64,000 nucleotides of DNA from Chelativorans xinjiangensis (lineage in GTDB: Bacteria > Pseudomonadota > Alphaproteobacteria > Rhizobiales > Rhizobiaceae), in the NCBI RefSeq assembly GCF_009812055.1, contig NZ_WQNH01000007.1, positions 62,001-126,000 of the forward strand. Direction: 5' to 3'. The translations under genes were made by a program, and so were the position numbers. Below, one piece after another: positions 1-8,430 of this stretch; positions within the stretch are counted from its first letter, which is position 1, and every line of letters begins with the position of its first letter. The notes under the pieces were generated by a model that saw only the letters and a program-made list of their open reading frames with translations, ran no database searches and had not been told where the DNA came from.

Positions 1-422
1 ACGAGTATCGAGCCGCAGTCGCCGAGGTCGGCGCGAATGCTCCACTGATCATTGGCGGCAAGTCGATGGGTGGCCGCGTCGCCAGCATGGTGGCAGACGA
101 TCTTTTTGCCGAGAACAGGACCGCCGGCCTGCTCTGCCTCGGCTATCCTTTCCATCCACCTCAAAAGCCGACGCAACTCAGGACGAAGCATCTGTCTGGC
201 CTGAAAACACCGGCGCTGATCTGCCAGGGCACGCGCGATGCGTTCGGCACCCGCGAGGAAGTCGCCGGCTACGCGCTATCCGATCGTATCGAGATCCTCT
301 GGCTCGAGGATGGAGATCACGATCTGAAACCCCGGAAGTCGATATCGGGCTACTCTGCTGCCGATCACCTGAAGACGATGGCGGGAGCGGTGAGTTCATG
401 GGCCGAAAAGGTCACGCGTTAA
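1..422 (+). CDS. alpha/beta hydrolase, 5' end outside window
   Basis: The reading frame is open from the window edge (codons begin at base 3), so the N-terminus is missing. The visible part has the nucleophile elbow GKSMGG just before position 75, then a G-T-R-D-A segment that would supply the acidic residue and a GDHD segment that would supply the catalytic histidine. This order is that of small alpha/beta hydrolases of the KANL3/Tex30 or dienelactone-hydrolase-like kind, which act on unknown esters or thioesters in the cytoplasm. It ends 13 bases before xthA and may be co-transcribed with it. The substrate cannot be told from the sequence. Confidence 0.8.
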   Translation, partial: EYRAAVAEVGANAPLIIGGKSMGGRVASMVADDLFAENRTAGLLCLGYPFHPPQKPTQLRTKHLSGLKTPALICQGTRDAFGTREEVAGYALSDRIEILWLEDGDHDLKPRKSISGYSAADHLKTMAGAVSSWAEKVTR

Positions 423-435
423 CGGCCGCAAACGC

Positions 436-1209
436 ATGAAGATCGCGACCTTCAACATTAACGGCATCAACCGGCGTTTGAATAATCTGCTCGCGTGGCT
501 CCACGAGGCAGAGCCGGACGTGGTCTGCCTGCAGGAACTGAAGGCGACCGATGCGCAGTTTCCGCGTGCAGCCCTTGAAAAAGCCGGTTACAGCGCCGTC
601 TGGCAGGGGCAGTCCACCTGGAACGGCGTTGCGATTCTTGCCCGCGATGCCGAGCCGGTGCTTACGCGAGCGGATCTGCCGGGCGCCTCCGACGACGGCC
701 AGGCACGCTATATCGAGGCTGCGGTGAACGGTATCCTGATTGCCTCGCTCTACGCGCCCAACGGAAACCCGCAGCCGGGACCGAAGTTCGACTACAAGCT
801 TGCCTGGCTTGAACGGCTGATCGTTCACGCGGCCGAACTCCTTTCAGCAGGCGTTCCGGTCGTTCTTGCCGGCGACTACAACGTTGTCCCGGAGCCACAC
901 GACATCTATCCCACCCGTTCCTACGACAACAACGCCCTCGTCCAACCGCAGAGCCGGGAGGCCTACCGGAGACTGCTTGCCCAGGGATGGGTTGACGCGA
1001 TCCGCCAGATTCATCCGGCCGAGACCGTCTATACTTTCTGGGACTACCGACGGAACCGATGGCAGAGAAATGCCGGCCTGCGCCTCGACCATCTACTGCT
1101 CAGCCCGGCGTTGGCGCACCGCCTGTCTGATGCAGGTGTCGACAGGGAAATCCGAGGCCATCGGGATACCAGCGATCATGCCCCTGTCTGGATCGATCTG
1201 AAAGGATGA
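436..1209 (+). CDS. xthA: exodeoxyribonuclease III (AP endonuclease)
   Basis: A 257-residue protein of the usual XthA length. It cleaves abasic sites and removes 3' blocking groups in base excision repair. Visible active-site elements of the exonuclease-endonuclease-phosphatase fold are Asn7 in the N-terminal TFNING strand, Glu34 in LQELK, Asp147 and Asn149 in GDYN, and the C-terminal Asp247-His248 pair in SDHAP. The start at 436 puts the conserved MKIATFN at the N-terminus. The gene follows the hydrolase fragment closely. The family assignment is firm; whether this is the only xthA of the genome is unknown. Confidence 0.93.
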   Translation: MKIATFNINGINRRLNNLLAWLHEAEPDVVCLQELKATDAQFPRAALEKAGYSAVWQGQSTWNGVAILARDAEPVLTRADLPGASDDGQARYIEAAVNGILIASLYAPNGNPQPGPKFDYKLAWLERLIVHAAELLSAGVPVVLAGDYNVVPEPHDIYPTRSYDNNALVQPQSREAYRRLLAQGWVDAIRQIHPAETVYTFWDYRRNRWQRNAGLRLDHLLLSPALAHRLSDAGVDREIRGHRDTSDHAPVWIDLKG

Positions 1210-1282
1210 TCATATCTTGCTTGCCCATCTTTTGAGAGCCGCATCCGCCGCGGCGAGCGAGTGGCGACTGGTGGCATAGCAC

Positions 1283-1768
1283 TCACGACGTTGGAAAATC
1301 GTACTTACGGGCGATGGCCCAGATTGTCTTGTTTATCCCGGCAAGCGAGGAGATGCTCTTCTTTATCTTCTCGACCTCCAATTCATCGAGGCTCTCGACC
1401 TTGCCGTATTTGATGTCGTCTTTGCCTTCGAAAATGCGCATCAGCTGCGTGATACCACGCCCGCTCTCGGGATCGAAGGAATAGATACAGTGGTTGAACT
1501 TGTTGCGAAGGCTTGCTTCCTTCGATAACTGCCGAGTGACTTCAAGGATTTCCGACCTACACGCCGCTGGCGTCTTCCGCATCTTTGCAAGACGCTCGAC
1601 GAGATCGATCCTGGCGCGTGGTGTGTTCAGCGTCAGGAAAATTATGATCGCCGTTTCCTTGTCCACGCCGGCAAGCCCCGCGATCAGGTAAATCAGCAGG
1701 CTTTCCGTGTTGGTCCACGTGTAGTTCAGTTGCCCTACGAGAAGCAGGATATCCTGGAGCTTGGGCAT
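1283..1768 (-). CDS. HEPN-like hypothetical protein
   Basis: A 161-residue cytoplasmic protein, mostly helical by eye, with no signal peptide. I do not recognise a named family. The central helix holds Arg88-Asn-Lys-Phe-Asn-His93, which fits the R-x4-6-H motif that marks HEPN RNases, and the protein is all-alpha as HEPN domains are. It is convergent with xthA and stands alone, with no obvious partner nucleotidyltransferase beside it. The R-x4-H match is a short pattern and could be chance. Coding status is supported by a well-behaved frame and normal amino-acid composition. Confidence 0.6.
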   Translation of the reverse strand: MPKLQDILLLVGQLNYTWTNTESLLIYLIAGLAGVDKETAIIIFLTLNTPRARIDLVERLAKMRKTPAACRSEILEVTRQLSKEASLRNKFNHCIYSFDPESGRGITQLMRIFEGKDDIKYGKVESLDELEVEKIKKSISSLAGINKTIWAIARKYDFPTS

Positions 1769-2257
1769 CGATGGCCGGCCTTCGATCTTCCCCGTTTTTC
1801 AATCGCGACAGGGTAGAATGTAGACTTGGCAATTGACAGCCGGAATAGTCCGAACGGGCTAACCTCCGGCCAGACCCAAGGCCTTATGGGCAACACCTTC
1901 CAGACGAGGGGCCCCACCGATTTTGATTAGATGGGCCTACCCGATGGCCGACATCTACTTCACTTGCGGGCTCCCCACCCACCAGCTTAGGCCGAACTGG
2001 TGTCTTCTGTCGGTTCATTACCGGCCACACACTGCCTCTCGTAGGCCGGGAAGCGGAAGCAGTCCGCCATCTCCCGGCGACAAGAACGGGAGGAACTGCA
2101 TCACCGAAACTGAGCGAAGAAGGAAATGGCGTTCGTCCGCGTCGATGCGCGTCCGGCCGCCAAACGAAGCTTGTGAAATTCAACGCCCGCGCAGCGAAAG
2201 CCCTAAGGAGATGAATAGCGGTTAAGCTGTCGCGGCCTCGAAAGAGAGGACACGATC
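1769..2257. other. 489-base intergenic region, nothing recognised
   Basis: Short open frames on both strands here have unnatural, Arg/Pro-rich compositions and I do not believe any of them. The last 20 bases hold the AGAGG ribosome binding site of the Gly-rich gene. The promoter of the secretion operon and that of the divergent HEPN-like gene should both lie here, but I could not pick out convincing -35/-10 boxes. Confidence 0.5.
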
Positions 2258-3946
2258 ATGGGTACCTGGAACAACCTTTTCGGTTGGTTTGATCCTGACC
2301 AGGAACAGGAACAGAATCAAGGTCAGGGACAAGGCCAAGGACAGGGACAAGGTCAGGGTCAGGGTCAGGGTCAGGGACAGGAACAAACACAGGAAAGCAC
2401 GTCCCTGAACCTCAATGGGAACGGCAACCTGAATGGCAACGGCAACCTCAACGGTAATGGCAACTTCAACGGCAACGCAAACGCCAATGCCAACCTGAAC
2501 AAGAGTGTCAATATCAACAAGAACGAGACCGATGTGGACGTGGATGTAGACGTTGGCATCGATCTGCACGGTTACAAGCCCTCAGATGACGACTTCGCCG
2601 ACATCGACATGAAGGGCTTCAACACTATCGAGGGCATGTTCAACACCAACTTCGAGGATGTTCTCGAAGAATCCCTCAACGGCGCCGGGAATGACGTTGG
2701 CAACGTCATCAACCAAGCCGCCAATATCTCTGATGACGACACGCTGTACAACGCCGAGGTCAAGAACGACGACCAGTTCTGGCAAGAGATCGATTCTCAC
2801 GGCGGCTTCGCTAAGGCGGACGACGGGATCGATGCCGGTGGCGGTGGCGGTTCTGGCGGTTCCAACGCCGACGCAAACGGTGGTGACGGTGGCCATGGCG
2901 GCTTTGCCATCGGCGGCAAAGGCGACGGCGGCAAAGGCGATGGCGGTCTAGCCGTCAGCATAGCGGCCGGCGGCGAAGGCGACGGCGGCGATGCCGAAGG
3001 CGGCAAGGGTGAAGGCGGCAAGGCCGACACTGGCAAGGCCGACGGCGGCAAGGGCGAAGGCGGTAATGGCGGCAACGGCGCGACAGGCGTCGGTGTTGGC
3101 CTCGGCCTTGGCCTAGGCCTCGGTGTTGGTGCCGCGTTCGCCGGTGACGGCGACGAAGGTGGCGACAGCGAAGGCGGCGACGCCGGCGACGGTGGTGACA
3201 GCGACGAAGCCAATGGCGGCGACGCTGAGGAAACCGGTGACGGTGGCGATGCCGAAGGTGGAGACGCTGTGGATGCGTTCTTCGCCGGCGTTCCCATCCT
3301 CAACTTCGGTGGCGATGCCGGCAACGCCGGCAACAGCGGCAATAGCCAAGGCGGCAACGGCGGCACCAGCGAAGGCGGTAACGGCGGCAACGGCGGCAAC
3401 GCTGACGATGCCGGCGACGGCGGTGCTGGCGGCAATGCTCTCGGTGCCGGTTTTGGCGGCGGCGTTGGTGCCGGAGCTGGCTTGGGCGTGGGCGGTGATG
3501 GCGGCAACGGCGGCAACGGTGCCGGCGGCGACGCCACGAGCGGCTGGGCCATCGGCGGCGACGGCGACGGCGGCAACGCTTATGCCGGCGGCGGCGACGG
3601 CGGTCATGCTCTGAGCGGCGCCTGGGCCAATGGCGACGGCGGTGACGGCTTCGGCGGCTGGGCGTTCGCCGACGGCGGCGGCGCCGGTGGCAATGGCGGT
3701 TTCGCGACCAACGGCAACGGCGGTAACGGCGGCGCAGGTGGAACGTGGGGCTCCAATAATGGCGATGACGGCTACGTCAACGGTCATAGCACCGCGACGG
3801 CAGACTCCATCGTCAACACCAGCGCCTTCAACCAGGAGATCGTGATGGGTGCAAACCTGCAGCAGAACGCGATCGACATGACCGTTGTGGGCGGCGACCT
3901 CAACAGCAGCGTTGCTGGCGAGGACTTCGACGACGCCACTGCCTAA
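2258..3946 (+). CDS. Gly/Asn/Gln-repeat protein, putative type I secretion substrate
   Basis: A 562-residue protein of extreme composition and no cysteine. After a short N-terminus (GTWNNLFGWF) come a Gln-Gly dipeptide tract (about residues 16-47), an Asn-Gly tract with VDVDVD (about 48-103), an acidic non-repetitive part (about 104-185), a long Gly/Asp/Asn/Ala-rich region built on GGxGG and GGDGG (about 186-510), and an Asn/Gln-containing acidic tail ending DDATA. There is no Sec or Tat signal. The type I exporter genes follow at 6057 and 8431, so secretion through them by the C-terminal tail is likely. A surface or matrix role is inference. An AGAGG ribosome binding site precedes the start. 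A perfect hairpin follows the gene. Confidence 0.85.
   Translation: MGTWNNLFGWFDPDQEQEQNQGQGQGQGQGQGQGQGQGQGQEQTQESTSLNLNGNGNLNGNGNLNGNGNFNGNANANANLNKSVNINKNETDVDVDVDVGIDLHGYKPSDDDFADIDMKGFNTIEGMFNTNFEDVLEESLNGAGNDVGNVINQAANISDDDTLYNAEVKNDDQFWQEIDSHGGFAKADDGIDAGGGGGSGGSNADANGGDGGHGGFAIGGKGDGGKGDGGLAVSIAAGGEGDGGDAEGGKGEGGKADTGKADGGKGEGGNGGNGATGVGVGLGLGLGLGVGAAFAGDGDEGGDSEGGDAGDGGDSDEANGGDAEETGDGGDAEGGDAVDAFFAGVPILNFGGDAGNAGNSGNSQGGNGGTSEGGNGGNGGNADDAGDGGAGGNALGAGFGGGVGAGAGLGVGGDGGNGGNGAGGDATSGWAIGGDGDGGNAYAGGGDGGHALSGAWANGDGGDGFGGWAFADGGGAGGNGGFATNGNGGNGGAGGTWGSNNGDDGYVNGHSTATADSIVNTSAFNQEIVMGANLQQNAIDMTVVGGDLNSSVAGEDFDDATA
2320..2390 (+). repeat. in-frame hexanucleotide repeat (CARGGN)
   Basis: The DNA encoding the Gln-Gly tract is a run of imperfect six-base units of the form CAR-GGN, several of them identical (GGTCAG). 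Because the unit is six bases, copy-number slippage would lengthen or shorten the Gln-Gly tract without breaking the frame. Confidence 0.8.
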
Positions 3947-3986
3947 AGGCGCCCCCGGTTCGCCTCCGAGCGAAACCAAACAACAA

Positions 3987-4012
3987 GGACTGCGCGGTTC
4001 TCCGCGCAGTCC
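3987..4012 (+). promoter_or_regulatory. intercistronic hairpin after the Gly-rich gene
   Basis: Perfect 11-base-pair stem (GGACTGCGCGG with CCGCGCAGTCC) and loop TTCT, 40 bases after the stop of the repeat protein and 58 before the next gene. No T-run follows, so it is not a standard intrinsic terminator. It more likely blocks 3' exonucleases or reduces read-through, giving an excess of the first gene's product over the exporter. Confidence 0.8.
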
Positions 4013-4070
4013 ACCCTAACCAAGTACGACCGGCCACGCGGCCAGCCGACCTCGTCAGGAGCGGTGTGTC

Positions 4071-6035
4071 ATGCACATGGACAGGATTACGGAAGCCATC
4101 GCACACTTTATCGGCCTGTTCGAGATTACGGTCGAAGAAGCGCGGCTTCGGGACGCATATGACGAGTTTCGTGCCAAAAAGACTGACGATCCCGAGCTTG
4201 CAGACTTGAACGCGGCCGCGATACCGTTCGCCGCTCCCTTCCGGTTCGTCGGTTTTGAGCCCGATCTCGCCTATCGCGCTCCTGCGCCCGAATGGGTCGT
4301 CGTGCACCCGTGGAGCTATATCAACTTTGTTCCCCCCGATGTCGAGCTGCCGGGAGCATACGAGATAGCCACTCCGATCTCCTTCTCCCTACCCATCATA
4401 AGCTACGCTTCCCACAGGATCATCCTCCCGGAGGTGGAGACGCTGGGGTCCTTCGCCAACTACATCAAACAGGACATCAGCCTGTCGGACAACGACTACT
4501 TCGGCGTCGGCGGGCATGGCCTGTTCTTCAACCCGGTCCCTGCCAGCAACTTTCAAATCGCGGCATTGACCGGTGCGGCGACGAACCTGATGCCCATCCT
4601 CGAACTTGAGATGCCCGGCTCTTCCGCGGAAGCCGCGGCCTTCGTGACTGCTGCTTCGGAGCTTTTGGACGAGCTTCCCGAGGATCCCGAGGGCGACGCG
4701 TCTGTGAAGAAGTCCCCGACCATCGAAGGGACGTTCGAAAACGGCGAAGAAGTCGACGAAGCCTCCAAGCTCGAGGATTACCACATGTTCGACAAAGAGC
4801 CTGAAGAGGCTCCTTCCGGGAATGTCCAGCTTACGGAAAACGGCCTCGTCATCGAGCAGTCGGTCGACGTGGAGACCGGTGGCAACACCCTGCTCAACAA
4901 TGCCGTTCTGCAGAACTACTGGACCTCGTCGCCGGTAACGGCAGTTGTCGGCGAGCACATCGAGATAAACGCCATCTTCCAAGTCAACGCCTGGTGCGAT
5001 AACGACTATATCTCCTCTGCGGTAGGCGGATGGATACGTGACACTGCCGCGACGCAGGCTTTCAATATCGCAAAGTTCGAGCGCTTCGATTCCTTTGACG
5101 ATGACACGCCAAATGGAGCGATGAGCTTCCCCAAACATTGGGTGATCAAGGAAATCGACGGCGATCTCATGATGATGAACTGGCTTGAGCAGTTCATCTT
5201 CATGATGGACAACGACGTCGGCATTCTCTCCTCTTCGGGCGTTACCACTCGCGTCTATTCCGGTGACAACAAGGCCTTCAACGATATCTCGATCGAGGAG
5301 CTCGGCTTCGGCTACGATCTCATCATCATCGGCGGAAACGTCTTCGATGCGAACATCATTCAACAGCTGAACATTTTGAGTGATAACGACTTTGTCGGGG
5401 CCGTTGACGGTTTCCAGACCACGGGTAACGGCTCCATTTCAACGTCGGGAAATCTGCTCTGGAATCAAGCCAGCATCTACAACGTGGGCGCAGCAGACCG
5501 GTTCGAAACACTGCCGGCCCACTATCTTGAAGCGGCGAACGATCTTGCCGCCGGCAACGATTACCTGAACAATGAATTGCTATCGGATTCCGCCTTTGCC
5601 GGATACGGCCCTCTGCGTGTGCTTTACGTCAAGGGCGACCTCCTCAACCTTCAGTACATCAAGCAGACGAATATTCTGGGCGACAACGACCAACTCGCCT
5701 TGGCGATGCATGCGAAGGATGCCTATCCGGATGCTGCATGGTCTGTCTCGACCGGCGGAAATGCGCTTCTGAACAACGCTGCTATCCAGGATCTGGATTC
5801 GGTCGGGAAAACCTATGTCGGCGGCGGCCACTACTCAAACGAGGTTCTCGTACATGCGGATATCATATCCACTGAACCGGATTTCGGCGGCCAGGACCCG
5901 AACGTGCTGGTCAACGAAGCCGTTGCGTTTCTCGACGACGACATGATGGACACCGGCGAGCAGCCGCAGGGCAACTTTGGCCAGTACGATGCGGACTATC
6001 TGCAGTCGGACGGCCTGAGCACAATGATCGGATAA
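4071..6035 (+). CDS. DND-repeat protein of the type I secretion operon
   Basis: A 654-residue acidic protein that I cannot assign to a known family. The first 130 residues are hydrophobic-aromatic. From residue 131 a motif of the form I-x-Q-x-N-x-L-x-DND recurs, with DND at about 140, 310, 380, 438 and 538. It alternates with a second motif, GGNxLLNNAxIQ, at about 270, 459 and 562. The stretch 200-250 is Glu/Pro-rich and low in complexity. There is no Sec signal, and the tail is Asp/Gly-rich. It lies between the Gly-rich gene and the exporter, so it may be a second substrate, an extracellular partner or an assembly factor. The repeats suggest a beta-solenoid or fibril-like fold; this is inference. 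Confidence 0.8.
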   Translation: MHMDRITEAIAHFIGLFEITVEEARLRDAYDEFRAKKTDDPELADLNAAAIPFAAPFRFVGFEPDLAYRAPAPEWVVVHPWSYINFVPPDVELPGAYEIATPISFSLPIISYASHRIILPEVETLGSFANYIKQDISLSDNDYFGVGGHGLFFNPVPASNFQIAALTGAATNLMPILELEMPGSSAEAAAFVTAASELLDELPEDPEGDASVKKSPTIEGTFENGEEVDEASKLEDYHMFDKEPEEAPSGNVQLTENGLVIEQSVDVETGGNTLLNNAVLQNYWTSSPVTAVVGEHIEINAIFQVNAWCDNDYISSAVGGWIRDTAATQAFNIAKFERFDSFDDDTPNGAMSFPKHWVIKEIDGDLMMMNWLEQFIFMMDNDVGILSSSGVTTRVYSGDNKAFNDISIEELGFGYDLIIIGGNVFDANIIQQLNILSDNDFVGAVDGFQTTGNGSISTSGNLLWNQASIYNVGAADRFETLPAHYLEAANDLAAGNDYLNNELLSDSAFAGYGPLRVLYVKGDLLNLQYIKQTNILGDNDQLALAMHAKDAYPDAAWSVSTGGNALLNNAAIQDLDSVGKTYVGGGHYSNEVLVHADIISTEPDFGGQDPNVLVNEAVAFLDDDMMDTGEQPQGNFGQYDADYLQSDGLSTMIG

Positions 6036-6056
6036 CGGATTTCCTGGGCGGTATCA

Positions 6057-8417
6057 GTGGGGGACGAACGCGACATATCACCAGGCTTGCCCGGCAAAAT
6101 GCCAGGGTGGGCCGTTCCGCAACCAGAGGCTGCTATGCGGCAATTTAGGGCAGGTGAAAGTCTTTCACATCCACCGCGCCGGGAGGAGGCGAAGATCGAG
6201 CGAGGGATATCAGAGATTGATCGTTTGGTGCAGGAAATCTTCGAGGAGGCGGCGTTGAAAAGAGCCAGCGACCTAGCAGAACGCGAAGCCGCACGGCCGA
6301 TATCCGCCGTGAAGCCGCCCGCAAATGACGGCTCGGGGAACGCCCGGCAGGATCCCGCTGAGCGGTATCAGCCCGACGATGCCCGAAATGGTGACGAGCA
6401 TCGACCTCAAGAGGTTCGGCGAGAGTCCCTACGGCAGGAGATGGCCGACAGGCGAGAAGACGCCGAGGAACCCCGCCCACGGGAGAACGGCTCAGCGTCA
6501 GCAGAGACGCGGCATATACAGGAACTACCGAAGCCGGCCATGAAAGATGGCGACCGCCCCGAAGGCATTGTCACCATCGAGGGCGACCGCGCCCCGATCA
6601 AAGTGCGCGAGCGTCCGGCCGACCAGCCAGCCGATCCCGGCAGTGGTAAAGGACCGAAGGGACCGGGTGGCGGTGATGGCGTTTTTCACAAGCGGCTCGG
6701 GCCTGTGGACTTTGCTGCCAGCCTCAAGGCTGGTTTGACCGCGGTCCGACAGAATCTCCTGGTCGTCATGGTTTTCACGGTGGCGAGCAATGCCCTGGTG
6801 CTGGCGATCCCGATCTATCTTTTCCAGATTTCGGATCGCATCCTGACGAGCCGATCGATCGACACGCTCGTGATGCTGACAATCGTCATCGTGGGGGCGG
6901 TCGTTCTGCAGGCGGTATTCGACGCGATACGGCGCTTCATTCTCATGCGGACGGCCGTCGAATTCGCTGCACAATTGGGTTCGCCTATCCTCAGTGCGGC
7001 AGCACGGGCTTCGCTGCATGGAAACGGCCGTGAGTATCAGACACTCGGCGATCTACAGCAGGTCCGCTCATTCCTCGTCTCACGCACGCTACTTTCCTTC
7101 CTCGATGCGCCGATCGCCCCGCTGTTTGTGCTCGCGGTGTTCCTGATCCATCCGCATCTCGGTTCGATCGTCGTGGTGACGGCCCTTCTGCTGCTTGTCT
7201 TTACACTCATCAACCAGCGCGCCACCGCGGGGCCGTTCGGGGAGGCGAACACCGCGCAGGTCAAAGCCAACCTCCACCTGGAATCCATGTCGCGCAATTC
7301 GCAGATTATCAATGCGCTGGCGATGATACCGGAAGCCGTGCAGATCTGGGGCAAGGACACGGCCGGATCCTTGAAATCACAGGTCGTCGCGCAGGATCGC
7401 AACATCGTCTTTGCCGCCCTGTCGAAGGGCTCGCGGCTCCTCACACAGGTCGCCATGCTCGGGTGGGGCGCCTATCTGGCGATCGAAGGTGAGATCACCG
7501 GCGGCATGGTGATCGCCGCTTCCATCATCGCGGGCCGCGCGCTGGCGCCAATCGAAGGCGCCATCGAGGGATGGAACCAGTACAGCCAGTCCCGCTCGGC
7601 GTTCGAACGCATATCGACACTGCTGAAGTCATCGCCGCTCAATTTCGAGCGTCTGAATCTGCCGCGGCCGGAAGGGCGCCTGGATGTGGAAAGGCTGCTC
7701 TACGTACCACAGGGAACCAAAAGGGTCGTTCTCAACGGCATTTCCTTCGCACTGGCGCCGGGGGACTCTTTGGCCGTCATCGGAAATTCCGGCGCCGGCA
7801 AGACGACGCTCGGCAAGATGCTTGTCGGCTCCATCCTTCCGACGTCGGGCAGCGTCAGGCTCGATCTCATGGATTTGCGCAACTGGGATCAGCGGCAGTT
7901 CGGCGAGAATATCGGCTACCTGCCGCAGGATGTTCAGCTCTTTCCCGGCACGATCAAGGCCAACATCGCGCGCATGCGCGACGATGCGACAGATGCGCAG
8001 ATCTACCAGGCGGCGAAGCTCGCGGATGTCCACGAGATGATCGCGACGTTGCCGCACGGCTATGAAACGGTCGTTGCCGCCGACGGAGCGCCGCTCTCCG
8101 GCGGCCAAAAGCAGCGCATCGCCCTCGCCCGGGCCTTCTTCGGTAATCCGCGCATGGTCGTGCTCGATGAGCCCAACTCCAACTTGGACAGCGCCGGGGA
8201 GGCAGCGCTGGTACGCGCGCTCGAGCACGCCAAGGAAAATAGGATCACCATGATCACGATCACGCAGCGGCCGGCACTGCTTAACAATGTCGACAAGATC
8301 CTGCTTCTGGTGAACGGCACCGTTGCTCTGTTCGGTGTGCGCAAAGACGTTCTGCAAGCGCTTTCGGCGCGCGGGGTGAGCATAGAGAACGGTTCCTTCG
8401 GGCACCAGATAAGCTGA
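6057..8417 (+). CDS. type I secretion ABC exporter with N-terminal extension
   Basis: A 786-residue permease/ATPase fusion of the PrtD/type I secretion class in the inner membrane. Membrane segments begin near residue 233. The ATPase domain has Walker A GNSGAGKTT near 576, signature LSGGQKQ near 680 and Walker B VVLDEP near 700. Classical PrtD proteins start almost directly with the membrane domain; here about 220 charged, Pro/Arg/Glu-rich residues precede it, without the Cys-His of a C39 peptidase. The listed GTG start has no good ribosome binding site. ATG at 6135, preceded by AGAGG, is a plausible alternative that would remove 26 residues. The gene is 21 bases after the DND-repeat gene, and the adaptor follows. 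Confidence 0.92.
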   Translation: MGDERDISPGLPGKMPGWAVPQPEAAMRQFRAGESLSHPPRREEAKIERGISEIDRLVQEIFEEAALKRASDLAEREAARPISAVKPPANDGSGNARQDPAERYQPDDARNGDEHRPQEVRRESLRQEMADRREDAEEPRPRENGSASAETRHIQELPKPAMKDGDRPEGIVTIEGDRAPIKVRERPADQPADPGSGKGPKGPGGGDGVFHKRLGPVDFAASLKAGLTAVRQNLLVVMVFTVASNALVLAIPIYLFQISDRILTSRSIDTLVMLTIVIVGAVVLQAVFDAIRRFILMRTAVEFAAQLGSPILSAAARASLHGNGREYQTLGDLQQVRSFLVSRTLLSFLDAPIAPLFVLAVFLIHPHLGSIVVVTALLLLVFTLINQRATAGPFGEANTAQVKANLHLESMSRNSQIINALAMIPEAVQIWGKDTAGSLKSQVVAQDRNIVFAALSKGSRLLTQVAMLGWGAYLAIEGEITGGMVIAASIIAGRALAPIEGAIEGWNQYSQSRSAFERISTLLKSSPLNFERLNLPRPEGRLDVERLLYVPQGTKRVVLNGISFALAPGDSLAVIGNSGAGKTTLGKMLVGSILPTSGSVRLDLMDLRNWDQRQFGENIGYLPQDVQLFPGTIKANIARMRDDATDAQIYQAAKLADVHEMIATLPHGYETVVAADGAPLSGGQKQRIALARAFFGNPRMVVLDEPNSNLDSAGEAALVRALEHAKENRITMITITQRPALLNNVDKILLLVNGTVALFGVRKDVLQALSARGVSIENGSFGHQIS

Positions 8418-8430
8418 AGGCGATCGCAAA

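Noticed and set aside
1923-2225. 100-codon plus-strand frame before the Gly-rich gene
   Set aside because: Pro/Arg/Ser-rich, no motif, no ribosome binding site, and overlapped by an equally unconvincing minus-strand frame.
2320-2480. CRISPR-like direct repeats
   Set aside because: The units are 6 bases without spacers and lie inside a coding frame as Gln-Gly and Asn-Gly repeats.
3113-3979. 288-codon minus-strand open frame and several others across the Gly-rich gene
   Set aside because: The GGN codons of the real gene give endless Ala/Val/Pro frames on the other strand; the compositions are artefacts of the repeats.
3987-4012. Intrinsic terminator ending the first gene of the secretion operon
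   Set aside because: The stem is perfect but no T-run follows, so I list it, and the similar hairpins elsewhere, as intercistronic elements.
4389-5363. 324-codon minus-strand open frame rich in Asp, Val and Leu
   Set aside because: It mirrors the DND-repeat gene, which is in operon order and has internal repeats. The minus frame has no ribosome binding site or neighbour support.
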